Shown here: positions 33,122 to 42,792 of the stretch, piece after piece | How positions within the stretch are numbered: position 1 is the first letter of the stretch | How the letters are laid out: every line of letters begins with the position of its first letter | DNA from: Vibrio fortis | GTDB lineage: Bacteria; Pseudomonadota; Gammaproteobacteria; Enterobacterales; Vibrionaceae | Length of the DNA stretch: 64,000 bases | Assembly (NCBI RefSeq): GCF_024347475.1 | Contig: NZ_AP025489.1 | Coordinates: 1 to 64,000, forward strand | Reading direction: 5' to 3' | Made by a program: the position numbers and the translations under genes | Notes under the pieces: model-generated | What the model was told of the DNA's origin: nothing | Databases searched by the model: none | The model's input: only the letters and a program-made list of their open reading frames with translations

Positions 33122-33512
33122 GTTATTTTCCTTTGTATGTTCAGCCCTGAGTAGACGGTAACTTAGATAAAACAAGAAGTTATAGAGTCTCAAAATTGGT
33201 TACATAGCGATCTGTTAGCTCAATGAGTGTAGCTAATATATCGCCATTGGTTTTCTAACGGTTTTTGAAACACTATCAAAAAGTGTTTGTTAATTTATCG
33301 CGCTGTCGTTTATCGCTATTGAAGGTAAATGGGTATTCCCATATGAGGCGCTTCGTTAACATGACGTAATCTTAGGTGAGTAATTGACAATTAAAAACAG
33401 CCTCGAATTTGATTAATTATCAAATAATATTTGATAATAACGATCCTCTATTCTATAAATATTGAGCGTTCATAGCGTGTTCCTACTCAACTTAATCAAA
33501 GAATGAGGCTTA
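33122..33512. other. Divergent regulatory region between ABM gene and LysR gene
   Basis: 391 bases of AT-rich DNA contain the perfect palindrome at 33416-33438 and no coding signal that I can see. It is expected to carry the two divergent promoters. Confidence 0.6.
33416..33438. promoter_or_regulatory. Palindromic LysR-type operator candidate
   Basis: ATTATCAAAT-AAT-ATTTGATAAT has perfect 10-base arms and contains a T-N11-A LysR box. It lies 75 bases before the LysR start and about 295 bases before the ABM start. Confidence 0.6.
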
Positions 33513-34433
33513 ATGATGTTGTTAGAGGATTTGAAGGTTATTTTGAAAGTTGCCGAGTTTCGCAGTATTACCGCTGCTGCAACTAACCTTGATATGCGAA
33601 CAGCAACGGCCAGCGCGGCAGTAAAGCGCGTGGAAGCATCGTTAGGGGCTGAGCTTTTCGTTCGTACGACACGCCACTTACGGCTATCGGCGGTGGGAGA
33701 ACGTTATTTACCGCAATGCGAGGAAGCGCTGAAGATGCTTGAGCAAGCGAAAATGAACATGCACGAAGAGCTCGGCATTATTGATGGTGAAATTCGTATC
33801 GCATTGTCGTCGGACCTAGGACGAAATCTCATTACGCCTTGGTTGGATGAATTCTTGTTGGAATATCCGAACGTCTCACTTCGGTCCAGTATTAGTGATA
33901 GTAATATCGACTTCTATCGTGACTCGGTTGATATGGCCCTGCGTTATGGTTCTCCAACTGATGCCAACATGTATGGTTTTAAGATCTGCGATGTTCCTAG
34001 AGTGCTATGCGCAAGCCCTAATTATCTCGCTGAGCATCAAGCACCGATGCAACCCAATGATTTGTTAGACCATAATGCCCTTTTTTATCAGTTACATGAC
34101 GTGCTTCAGAATGAATGGCAGTTTAGTCATAAAGAAACCACTCATAAGGTAAAACTAACAGGAAATAGGGCTTCCAATGATGGTGATTTGGTTAGACGTT
34201 GGTGTGTGGCTGGTAAAGGTGTTGCTATTAAATCATGCCTTGATATGTCCGACGACCTGCTCACGGGAAGGGTGGTCAGTGTTATGAAAGACTACAAACC
34301 TACTCCTACTGAACTTTGGCTAGTATGTCCAAGTCGCCAATCTATCACTCCCACCGTTCGACTGTTGAGAGATTTGTTCAGAGAGAAGACCAGAAACATT
34401 CTTAGCAAACTGGCCCAGCAAGGCGCGATTTAG
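33513..34433 (+). CDS. LysR-family transcriptional regulator
   Basis: A 306-residue LysR regulator. The winged helix spans residues 3-62 (LKVILKVAEFRSITAAATNLDMRTATASAAVKRVEASLGAELFVRTTRHL), and the effector domain continues with GEIRIALSSDLGRNLI and a RVLCASPNYLAEHQ segment. It is the CrgA-like type. Start could be either of two adjacent ATGs (33513, 33516) behind GAATGAGG. It is divergent from the ABM-MDR pair, with the perfect palindrome in the gap, so it probably controls that pair in response to an electrophile or quinone. Confidence 0.9.
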   Translation: MMLLEDLKVILKVAEFRSITAAATNLDMRTATASAAVKRVEASLGAELFVRTTRHLRLSAVGERYLPQCEEALKMLEQAKMNMHEELGIIDGEIRIALSSDLGRNLITPWLDEFLLEYPNVSLRSSISDSNIDFYRDSVDMALRYGSPTDANMYGFKICDVPRVLCASPNYLAEHQAPMQPNDLLDHNALFYQLHDVLQNEWQFSHKETTHKVKLTGNRASNDGDLVRRWCVAGKGVAIKSCLDMSDDLLTGRVVSVMKDYKPTPTELWLVCPSRQSITPTVRLLRDLFREKTRNILSKLAQQGAI

Positions 34434-34437
34434 TAGA

Positions 34438-34587
34438 GGTTTAATCGTTACAATAGCCGCGTCGCTGGTTGATACGTTAAGCTTTCAAGCACGGCCGTTT
34501 TACGAAAAACACCACTATGAATGCCAAATGGTATTAGAAAATTACCCATTGGATTCATCGCTTTCGTTTCTTACGAAAAAGCTGTAA
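34438..34587 (+). pseudogene. 3' remnant of a GNAT acetyltransferase gene
   Basis: Immediately after the LysR stop, one frame reads LIVTIAASLVDTLSFQARPF, then YEKHHYECQMVLENYPLDSS and LSFLTKKL before TAA. This is the typical C-terminal third of a small GNAT (TLSFQARPFYEKHGY-type motif and an LTKKL ending). There is no start codon, acetyl-CoA loop or ribosome-binding site. It is a truncated gene end, left when the LysR gene or its neighbour arrived. Confidence 0.7.
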
Positions 34588-34691
34588 ATAGCTTGGGTTT
34601 CAATAGATAAGGTAACTAAGAAACTACACGCTTAATCAAATTAGAGACTATGTTTTTATATGTAGATAACCATCTAGTTGGGTAAGCGATA

Positions 34692-37544
34692 ATGAGACAG
34701 AACACAAAAGCGTTACCAATACACATACATTTAACGGTAATCATCATTTTGATTGTCGTTATTGCATCAGGCGTTCAGATTTTTGTTACCAATAAAGGTT
34801 TATCTACACTCATACTAGAAGCTAACAGCAAACTGTTTGATCGTATTGAACTTGAAACTCGGTACAAACTCAACAGTCATTACAGTACGGCATTTTCCGA
34901 TTTAAGTTCCTTCGCTCATAATGAGAAAAACCAAGCAGCGACTCTAGAGGGTAGAGAAGAGTTGCTGCCAAAGATCACTTACCTTCTAGAACAGTTCCCA
35001 CACATCGTTTCCTACTCCTTTCATTATCCATCAGGTGATTTATTCAAAGTTATTCACCTTGACAAGAAAGCGGCTCGCAAGCAATTCACAGTAGATCAAA
35101 ACACTCAGTATTTGCTGATACATACTATGGGTGACAGTCTCTATACCAAAGGCTTGGATAGTGAGTTTCGAGAAGTATACGTCAAAGACTTAAATATCGA
35201 GCCGTTATTAAGCAATATTTCTAAATGGGAACACTTGGCAACCCGTGATGCAAATAAGGTATCAAAACCGACTCCTATTTTAGGGGAAGGCTCACTTGGC
35301 ATTACTGTTTTTAGAAAGAGTAATGATGGCACCGTTGTGAGTGCAGGAGTGCTCTTGGAGGATCTACAATCATCTTTGAAAGATACGCTCATGACTAATT
35401 CATCTTTAAGGGCATTATATAATGATGAAGGTGATGTTTATGCGATGATTGCTAATCAAAACGTAGCTGAACCTGATAATCCAAATAAGACAGACCTCAA
35501 GAGCGATTTGCTTTTAAAGCTACTTGATGAAAATAGAGAGCAAGATAAAGGGATACTGGGAAAGTTTGAATTTGAAGGAGAGAGCTGGATCGGAAAGGTC
35601 GTGACAATCAAGCCTTTGAACAGTGAGCACATTCATTTGCTAATGGCGACCAAAACTGCGGATCTGTTTGATAGCGGTTTGTTAGTTAAAAACCAAACAA
35701 TTTACGCGTCTCTGCTCATCTTCATTCTTATGTTGCCAGTCATTTATTTGGTATCCACTTATATATCCAAACCTATACAACGAGTAACAAAAAGAGCGTT
35801 AGACATAGAACGTTTTAGATTTGATGATACTTTCTTGGAAGATAGTTTTATCAGGGAGATTCATGATCTTAACTACGCTCAAATGTCGACTCAAGAAACG
35901 ATTAAGCAGTTTATTTCATTAACTAATAATATTGCTAGACAAGAAAATCTAGATGACATGCTTAGTTTAGTATGTCGAGATACCGCTAATGCTGTTGAAG
36001 CTAATGGAGTCTTACTTTACTTACTGGATGTCGAAGAAAAAACCTTGGTCCCGAAGTTTGTCTGGTGGGAAGGCATTGAGAATGACAATTTACAAGCTAA
36101 GGACATTCCGGTTGCAGATGCGAGCCGATTTATTCAAGAGGTTTTCGTAGCAAAAAAACCAACGGTCTTTAGTGTGGATGAGCTTCCTCGTATTACATTT
36201 CAAACTAATGGAGTGGGTGACGGAGAAGTGATTTTTATTCCGCTGGCATCTCGCTCAGGAGAAGTTATCGGCTCTTTTGGTCTATTGTATGAGAATGACA
36301 AAGCTGAAGAGTATTATGAGCAATACGCTAACTACTTGAACACGCTGTTAGGTTTTACTTCAGTGACTATCGAGACACACAATATGCTTGATGATCAAAA
36401 AGCATTGTTAGAATCATTTATTCAGGTGTTTGCAGGGTCTTTAGATAAAAAATCTCCATATACTGGGAATCACTGTCAAAGAGTTCCGATCATTACACAG
36501 TGGTTAACGCAGGCAGCACAAGAGTCTGAAAGTGCAGTATTTGGTCACTTCAGGCTTAACTCAAAGCAATGGGACGAGCTAAAGATGGCCAGTTGGTTGC
36601 ACGACTGCGGCAAAATAACGACCCCAGAACATGTTGTTGATAAGGCAACAAAGCTGGAAACCATTTACGATCGTATCCATGAAATTCGAACGCGCTTTGA
36701 AGTCCTAAAAAGGGAGAGTGAAATCGGCTTACTCAAGCAAAACATCTCTCACTTACCAAATGAATTTCATGAGCAACTAGCTCAACGCCACGCAGAAATT
36801 GATGATGACTTTGAGTTTATCGCCAACCTTAACCTGGGAAGTGAGTTTGTGGATGATGAAGCGCTCAAACGTCTAGAAGAAATTGCTAACAAGACATGGA
36901 CTCGAACCTTAAGTAAAACTGCAGGTATTTCTTGGGTTGAGAAACAACGTTATGAAGAAGATATTGAACTGCCTGTCCGTGAACCGTTATTAAGTGACCG
37001 CCCTGAACATTTTATTCCATGGGATTTTCTTCCAACCAACGAAGAGCGGTTTACTCTCAAGCCTACAGCTTACCAAGCTAATATCGGCGAGGTGTACAAT
37101 CTATCGATCCAGCGAGGGACCTTAACCAATGAGGAAAGGTTCATTATCAATGACCATATCATTCAAACGATACAAATCCTTGAGTCCCTTCCTTTCCCCA
37201 AACATATGCGTAATGTGGCGAAGATCGCTGGTGGACATCATGAAAAAATCGATGGGACGGGCTACCCAATGGGGCTCAAAGGTGAAGAAATGCCGATTAC
37301 GGCTAAAATTATGGCCATCGCAGATGTGTTTGAAGCACTAACAAGCTCGGATCGACCATATAAGCAAGCCAAGTCATTGTCTGAATCGATTCGAATTATG
37401 AGCTTTATGGTTAAAGATAATCATCTAGATCGAGATCTGTTTGAGTTATTCCTTACCTCAGGCGTTTATAAGCGCTTTGCGGATGAATTTATGGCTGAAA
37501 GCCAGATTGATACGTTCGATATTCAGCAATATATCCGCAAATAG
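34692..37544 (+). CDS. HD-GYP cyclic-di-GMP phosphodiesterase with sensor domains
   Basis: A 950-residue membrane sensor phosphodiesterase that should hydrolyse cyclic-di-GMP. It has a first helix at about residues 12-33, a large extracytoplasmic Cache-like sensor, a second helix near 337-359, a HAMP-like region and a GAF domain (about 410-560). The HD motif is His637-Asp638 (WLHDCGK), and the GYP motif is His849-His850-Glu851 with DGTGYP at 854-859. The two motifs are 211 residues apart, much more than the usual 60 or so, so the domain carries an insert of roughly 150 residues (acidic and helical). No obvious terminator separates it from the ABC genes, 105 bases on. It probably controls the adhesin system. 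Confidence 0.88.
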   Translation: MRQNTKALPIHIHLTVIIILIVVIASGVQIFVTNKGLSTLILEANSKLFDRIELETRYKLNSHYSTAFSDLSSFAHNEKNQAATLEGREELLPKITYLLEQFPHIVSYSFHYPSGDLFKVIHLDKKAARKQFTVDQNTQYLLIHTMGDSLYTKGLDSEFREVYVKDLNIEPLLSNISKWEHLATRDANKVSKPTPILGEGSLGITVFRKSNDGTVVSAGVLLEDLQSSLKDTLMTNSSLRALYNDEGDVYAMIANQNVAEPDNPNKTDLKSDLLLKLLDENREQDKGILGKFEFEGESWIGKVVTIKPLNSEHIHLLMATKTADLFDSGLLVKNQTIYASLLIFILMLPVIYLVSTYISKPIQRVTKRALDIERFRFDDTFLEDSFIREIHDLNYAQMSTQETIKQFISLTNNIARQENLDDMLSLVCRDTANAVEANGVLLYLLDVEEKTLVPKFVWWEGIENDNLQAKDIPVADASRFIQEVFVAKKPTVFSVDELPRITFQTNGVGDGEVIFIPLASRSGEVIGSFGLLYENDKAEEYYEQYANYLNTLLGFTSVTIETHNMLDDQKALLESFIQVFAGSLDKKSPYTGNHCQRVPIITQWLTQAAQESESAVFGHFRLNSKQWDELKMASWLHDCGKITTPEHVVDKATKLETIYDRIHEIRTRFEVLKRESEIGLLKQNISHLPNEFHEQLAQRHAEIDDDFEFIANLNLGSEFVDDEALKRLEEIANKTWTRTLSKTAGISWVEKQRYEEDIELPVREPLLSDRPEHFIPWDFLPTNEERFTLKPTAYQANIGEVYNLSIQRGTLTNEERFIINDHIIQTIQILESLPFPKHMRNVAKIAGGHHEKIDGTGYPMGLKGEEMPITAKIMAIADVFEALTSSDRPYKQAKSLSESIRIMSFMVKDNHLDRDLFELFLTSGVYKRFADEFMAESQIDTFDIQQYIRK

Positions 37545-37649
37545 AGTGGTGATTGTACTTAGTTTTTCTATATTAAATTCAGCTTGTTACCTTGCAGAAG
37601 ATGAAAGTATGTACCAATCTTATTTCATAAGCATGGATAAGGATTGTGT

Positions 37650-39287
37650 ATGCCTGAAACGTCAGTAAAAAACAGAGGGGTAGTAGGAAAAGTCTTACTG
37701 CCTTCTTTACTTATTAATCTGTTGTCGTTAGCCGTTCCATTAACGGTTCTCCAGATCTACGATCGTATTCTCCCCAATCAAAGTTATGGTACGGCCACAC
37801 TGCTATTAGCAGGGGCGACACTAGCCGTAGCCATGGAAGCTCTCATACGTTTTGTTCGCACTTGGCTTTTGTCTGCGGCCGCCAGCAATACTGAAAAAGC
37901 GACTTACCAAACCTTAGTTGAAAGGGTGACGACTGCTTCATCAGGCCATCTTCGTAAGCTAGGAGTGGGGGGGATTGAAGAGGGGTTAGGGTCGGTATCC
38001 AAAGTTAAGGATTGGTATTCTGGTGGAATAATCTCTGGCTTTATCGATTTGCCTTTTGCATTGATCTTTTTAGGGCTGGTGGCTTATATCGGCGGTGAGC
38101 TAGTGGCGATACCTTTGGCAGTTTGGCTCATTACGCTTGGTATTGTTTGGCTGTCTTCTATCCGCGTGAAAAGTTTAAGTGAAGAAGCTTCTAAAGATGA
38201 GCAGGAGAGAAAAGCCTTCTTGATTCTCCTTAGTCAAACTATTCAGGGTATTAAGCGTCAGGCTGTTGAATCTCGAATTTTTAACCAGTTTAAATCACTT
38301 AATAATGTTCGTTCTCAATCTAAAGCTAAAGAGGAAGAACAGAACGCGTTTGCTCAAGAATGTATTCAGCTCGCTGCACTCGCGACTTCTGTTTTGTTGG
38401 TGATCACTGGCAGCTTGTGGGTATTGGATGGTCAATTAACCACGGGTGGGTTAGCAGCATGCTCCATTTTATCGGGTAGAGCTGTTGCGCCTCTCAGCGC
38501 GCTGGTTGGGGTTCGAATTAAGCTTAATTCAATCCATAGTGCTAATCAGGCAATAGGAAAATTAGAAGACTTATCACTGTCTGAGTCTGCAGGTTCCGAG
38601 CTTAACTTATCTGACTTTGAGACTTTAGAAATCAAGCAAGCCACTGTTGAAAGATATGGTGAACTCATTAGTGCAGATGTGAGGCTAAATAAAGGCGAAC
38701 TGGTGCTGTTAGAGAGTGAAGATCGCCACACCAATAGTCACTTGCTGTCTTCGATAGCCGGGATTGATGATTTAGCCGCGGGTGAGTGCCTCATTAATGG
38801 CGAAGCCCTTTCCATTGCATCTGTCTCTCAAGTCACTGCTTACTGCGGGGTAAAAGGGCAGTTAGTCGCAGGTACGATTCTGGATAATTTGTGTGGCTTT
38901 GATCCTGAGAGAACACAAAGCGCCAATGATTACGCTGTGCGTTTGGGGTTAACCAAAGAAATTACCCGTTTACCCGATGGGTTAGAAACACAAATTGGTC
39001 ATACGAGTGCTTCTTTGTTAAGTATGGGTAATATTAAGATGCTCAACATTGCGGCTCAATTAGCGAGTGGCAAGCCCGTTATCATGCTAGAAAGACCGGA
39101 TTCGTCGCTCGATCTCAATGCTTTCGGTAACCTTGTTAAGGTGCTGGAAGAAGAAGTCTTGGCAGGGCGCACCATATTGATGGTGAGCTATCATGCAAAA
39201 CTTCGCGAACTCGCGAGTCGAACAATTACTGTAGCAAACGGTTCGATTGCCGAAGACAGTTCTAATCAGCAGGAGGTCATTGCATGA
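37650..39287 (+). CDS. Type I secretion ABC half-exporter 1, degenerate ATPase
   Basis: A 545-residue half-exporter of a type I secretion system. I chose ATG at 37650 with AAGGA 6 bases upstream. The transmembrane domain (residues 15-290, five or six helices) has the LLINLLSLAVPLTVLQIYDRILPNQ start of LapB/PrsD-type exporters. The ATPase domain (about 330-545) is degenerate: the Walker A position reads SEDRHTNSHLL with no GKST; the signature is LSMGN (residue 456 on) instead of LSGGQ; and the Walker B end is MLERPD in place of LDEP. It overlaps the next gene by four bases. It likely serves as the structural half of a heterodimer. Confidence 0.87.
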   Translation: MPETSVKNRGVVGKVLLPSLLINLLSLAVPLTVLQIYDRILPNQSYGTATLLLAGATLAVAMEALIRFVRTWLLSAAASNTEKATYQTLVERVTTASSGHLRKLGVGGIEEGLGSVSKVKDWYSGGIISGFIDLPFALIFLGLVAYIGGELVAIPLAVWLITLGIVWLSSIRVKSLSEEASKDEQERKAFLILLSQTIQGIKRQAVESRIFNQFKSLNNVRSQSKAKEEEQNAFAQECIQLAALATSVLLVITGSLWVLDGQLTTGGLAACSILSGRAVAPLSALVGVRIKLNSIHSANQAIGKLEDLSLSESAGSELNLSDFETLEIKQATVERYGELISADVRLNKGELVLLESEDRHTNSHLLSSIAGIDDLAAGECLINGEALSIASVSQVTAYCGVKGQLVAGTILDNLCGFDPERTQSANDYAVRLGLTKEITRLPDGLETQIGHTSASLLSMGNIKMLNIAAQLASGKPVIMLERPDSSLDLNAFGNLVKVLEEEVLAGRTILMVSYHAKLRELASRTITVANGSIAEDSSNQQEVIA

Positions 39288-41434
39288 ATCGTTTAGATGC
39301 TAATCGCCATGGTGGAACAGACGGTCAATATGAGTCGATGAACCGACTGGAAACTGAAAGCCTTTCTGTGCTCAAGGCGTTGGAAGTAAATGCAAATATC
39401 CAACTGTTCGCTCGCCAATGGGTTGATGAGAACGGCATTGAATCAATAGATGATATGTTTGCCCTGTTTGATAGGCTTGCATTGCCATATCGCTTGGTTG
39501 CTAACCTAGATGAGGTAGGCGATCACAAATTAGTTCTCTTGGTTCTTGGTGAAAATGAATTGGTTTCTGGGCACTTGGAGTCAAAACAGTTTGTGGCTGT
39601 TGATGGCAATGAAGACGTTTCAGGCATTCCTCAGTTTTGCATTGTGATAGAAGGGGCTCCATTGGAGAAGGCTTCTACGGATTGGGTTGGTGAACGGTTA
39701 CATGCTTTTCGTCCTATCATTCCTAAATTGCTTTTGGTCAGTTTTATCACTAATTTATTTGCTCTTGCAGTGCCATTTATCACGATGTCGATCTATGACC
39801 ATGTTATCGGTGGCGATGCTGGGCATGAACTGCAAGGAATTGCCATTGGTGCTGCCTTGTTGTTTGTGATGATGGGCTGGTTAAGAACATTGCGCAGTCG
39901 AGTGTTTGCTTCTGTGTCTAACCGAGTCAGCCGCGAGATATCTCAATCCCTTGTGCAGCGACTATTAAGAAATAGCTATGCTCAAAACCAGCAAACTGCC
40001 TCGTCTAGTCAACAAAACCAAGTGATGTTGTCTGAGCGCATTTCAGGTGTGTTATCAGGACCACTCGGTAATGCGTTGTTTGATTTGCCTTTCATTGCCA
40101 TTTTTGTCCTTGCGATAGGTGTGCTGGGTGGCTGGTTGGTGCTGGTTCCAATCGTCTCTTTGGTTCTGTATTACCTGTTAGCTAAGCGTTCGATACGTAC
40201 GAGTAGTAAGCGCTCAATGCAATCGACGGTCGCAGGCACTAATCGTCAAAATATGACGAATGAGCTTTCGTCGAAGCTTGCTTTTATTCGCAGTGCTGGA
40301 TTTTCAGAACATTGGATCCAACGTTTCCAAAAGGCCAATCTGCTTGCCTCTACGGTGACGTTTAATCAATCGGTTCTGCAAAGTCGATACACTTCTATTT
40401 ATTACTTTATCGGAGTCGGCTCAACGTTGGCTATCATGGGCTTAGGGATTGGACTTATTTTTGAACAAGTGATGACGCCCGGTGGTTTGATTGCATCAAT
40501 GATGTTGATTTCCAAAGTAACTGGGCCTGCGCAGGTGCTGGCAAACAGTGCGATGCGTTTTAATAGCTTTAATCAATCTAAGCTGCAGGTAAATCGTATT
40601 CTGTCTCAGCCGTCTGAACGTGAATTCAGTTACCAGCATCATCCATTGCCGACTGCAGCACCTAATTTGAAGCTAAATCAAGTGACTTTACGCTACCCTA
40701 AACAGAGCCGCCCTGCATTGAATGGGGTGAGTTTTGAGGTTGAAGCAGGCGATATTGTGGCGATTACTGGCCCTTCAGGCAGTGGCAAATCGACATTAAT
40801 TGAAGTGTTGTCTGGCTTACAGCCTATTCAAAACGGCATGGTAGAACTCGAAGGCGTAAACCTTGCTCAATACGATCCGCAGCTCTATCGACACTGGTGT
40901 TTCATTCGTGCGGCTTACCCCGATTTACTCACCTTGAGTATTCGAGAGTGGTTGAGCGATGGACATAAAGTTGAAGAGCAGAAAATGATCTCTGCCATTG
41001 ATAAGGTTGGGGGTACGCGCTGGTTCGCCACATTATCAGATGGGTTGGATACCTCTATCAGTAGCATACAGCCAGATAGCTTATTTGACATATTGTCAGG
41101 CGCTGTCGCTCAGATCCTCATTGACGCGAAAGCTTTGGTGCACGACTACCCAATGTTCCTAATGGATAACCCGGTGCCTGATGGCCATCCCAATGCTAAA
41201 CGTGTATTCGGTGAGTTCTTGATGGCGAAGAAAGGACAAGCAACGGTGATTTATACATCGCATGACCCAGACTTGATTAAGCTCGCTGATAAAGTCGTGG
41301 TGTTAGATGAGGGTGCTGTGGCTTATGCAGGGCCTCTGGAGCAGCCATCAGAGTCTCAAGAGCAACCGTTATCACACGCGCAAGAGTTACCACAGGAAAA
41401 AGCAGAGTCAAAGCAAGGAGTCGCTAATGGCTAA
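39284..41434 (+). CDS. Type I secretion ABC half-exporter 2, C39-like N-terminus
   Basis: A 716-residue half-exporter. Residues 20-150 resemble a C39-peptidase-like domain, but I see no catalytic Cys, so it is the inactive, substrate-docking type. Then comes the membrane domain (about 155-440) and the ATPase domain (about 470-690). Walker A is intact at 496-504 (GPSGSGKST). The signature is LSGAV (604-608), and the Walker B ends D628-N629-P630, where Asn replaces the catalytic Glu. The switch His is present (TSHDPD). With the first half-exporter, which has a degenerate site, no composite site is fully canonical. It is coupled to both neighbours by overlap. Confidence 0.87.
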   Translation: MNRLDANRHGGTDGQYESMNRLETESLSVLKALEVNANIQLFARQWVDENGIESIDDMFALFDRLALPYRLVANLDEVGDHKLVLLVLGENELVSGHLESKQFVAVDGNEDVSGIPQFCIVIEGAPLEKASTDWVGERLHAFRPIIPKLLLVSFITNLFALAVPFITMSIYDHVIGGDAGHELQGIAIGAALLFVMMGWLRTLRSRVFASVSNRVSREISQSLVQRLLRNSYAQNQQTASSSQQNQVMLSERISGVLSGPLGNALFDLPFIAIFVLAIGVLGGWLVLVPIVSLVLYYLLAKRSIRTSSKRSMQSTVAGTNRQNMTNELSSKLAFIRSAGFSEHWIQRFQKANLLASTVTFNQSVLQSRYTSIYYFIGVGSTLAIMGLGIGLIFEQVMTPGGLIASMMLISKVTGPAQVLANSAMRFNSFNQSKLQVNRILSQPSEREFSYQHHPLPTAAPNLKLNQVTLRYPKQSRPALNGVSFEVEAGDIVAITGPSGSGKSTLIEVLSGLQPIQNGMVELEGVNLAQYDPQLYRHWCFIRAAYPDLLTLSIREWLSDGHKVEEQKMISAIDKVGGTRWFATLSDGLDTSISSIQPDSLFDILSGAVAQILIDAKALVHDYPMFLMDNPVPDGHPNAKRVFGEFLMAKKGQATVIYTSHDPDLIKLADKVVVLDEGAVAYAGPLEQPSESQEQPLSHAQELPQEKAESKQGVANG

Positions 41435-42740
41435 AAAACCTATCGAGACGGGCAAGCGTTACGGTGAGCTTGTTGAATCACAAAATACAACTCGAACATT
41501 GGCACTGGCGACATGGTCAGTGGCCTTGTGTGTTATTGCTTTTGTCACTTGGTCTGTGGTTACTCAAGTTGATGAAATCGCTAAAGCAAAGGGCGCGGTG
41601 ATTCCTGAGGGGGAAAAGCAAGTATTGCAAAGCGCCATCGGCGGCAAGTTAAAGCAAATTCTCGTTAAAGAAGGTCAACTAGTCGAGAAAGGGCAGCCAC
41701 TTGTTGAATTTGACGCTACCTTCCAGCGTACAGCTCTCGAAGAATTGAAATCACAACAAGTAACCTTGCTCGCGAGTATCGAACGTATGAACGCGTTATT
41801 GGATAATCGTGAACCGAATTTTGGGGAGTTTGAAATTGATTTCCCAGACATCGTTAGCCAACAAAAGGCGCAGCTAAATGCTCAAAAAGGGCTCTACTAT
41901 CAAAAACGCATTGTGTTGGAAAAGGACAGTGAGCAAATAGCAGAGCAGCTTCGTGTCGTAGAAAAATCTCTACCTAGCTACGAAAAAGAACTAAGTGCCA
42001 CTAAGCAAGAACTGAATATCTTGGAAAAAGGCTTTAAAGCCGGGAACATCTCTCGATTACGTGTGCTTGAAATGCGTCAGAAGCTGGCGAGCATAGAGCA
42101 GAAAATTGAGGAAGCACGCGGTAAGAAGTCGGTTCTTATTAAGCAGGCGGACAGCAATGAGCAAAAAATCGAACAGTTGCTTGCAGAAGCCAAAGCAAAA
42201 GTCAGTGATGATCGCTCCAAAGCAGTATCAGATCTGTCTGCACTGAATGCACGAGTGCGTTCAAGCCAAGCGAAATTGACGAACACCATGTTAGTGTCAC
42301 CGCTACAAGGTCTAGTGCAAAGCCTACCAAGTACGCAGAACGGTGGCGTTATTCAACCGGGCGGGACAGTGGTTGAGATTGTTCCTGTCGGTGGTAAAGC
42401 GGATTTTAAAGCTCGTTTATCTCCGAGAGATATTGGTTTCGTAAACGTAGGTCAGCCAACTCGAATCAAGATTGATGCGTTTGATTACAGCCGCTTTGGT
42501 GCTTTAAAAGGGGAGGTTGAAAGTATTTCACCGACCACAAGCCAAAGTGAACGAGGTGAAATCTATTATGAAGTGGTGGTGTCTGTGGAAACGCCATACT
42601 TTCGTGATAACCCTGAAAGCTTTTCCATTCTTCCCGGTATGACGGGAGAGGTAGATATCACGACGGGCGAGAAGTCGGTATTCCAATACCTATGGAAGCC
42701 AATCTACACCAACATCAGTGTTGCATTTGGTGAAAGGTAA
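41427..42740 (+). CDS. HlyD-family membrane-fusion adaptor of type I secretion
   Basis: A 437-residue periplasmic adaptor. A single helix near residues 30-48 anchors it in the inner membrane. It then has the biotinyl-lipoyl half (AKGAVIPEGEKQVLQSAIGGKLKQILVKEGQLVEKGQPLVEFD), a long coiled coil (about 110-290), and the second lipoyl half plus beta-barrel (TMLVSPLQGLVQSLPSTQNGGVIQPGGTVVEIVP). The ending PGMTGEVDITTGEKSVFQYLWKP is typical of HlyD/LapC. I chose ATG at 41427, with AAGGAG 8 bases upstream; it overlaps the preceding gene by 8 bases. It links the ABC exporter to a TolC-type pore, whose gene is not in the window. Confidence 0.93.
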   Translation: MAKKPIETGKRYGELVESQNTTRTLALATWSVALCVIAFVTWSVVTQVDEIAKAKGAVIPEGEKQVLQSAIGGKLKQILVKEGQLVEKGQPLVEFDATFQRTALEELKSQQVTLLASIERMNALLDNREPNFGEFEIDFPDIVSQQKAQLNAQKGLYYQKRIVLEKDSEQIAEQLRVVEKSLPSYEKELSATKQELNILEKGFKAGNISRLRVLEMRQKLASIEQKIEEARGKKSVLIKQADSNEQKIEQLLAEAKAKVSDDRSKAVSDLSALNARVRSSQAKLTNTMLVSPLQGLVQSLPSTQNGGVIQPGGTVVEIVPVGGKADFKARLSPRDIGFVNVGQPTRIKIDAFDYSRFGALKGEVESISPTTSQSERGEIYYEVVVSVETPYFRDNPESFSILPGMTGEVDITTGEKSVFQYLWKPIYTNISVAFGER

Positions 42741-42792
42741 CTCGAGAATCACAATTGTTCTTTGTTCAGAATGATACAAGACACAACCATTA

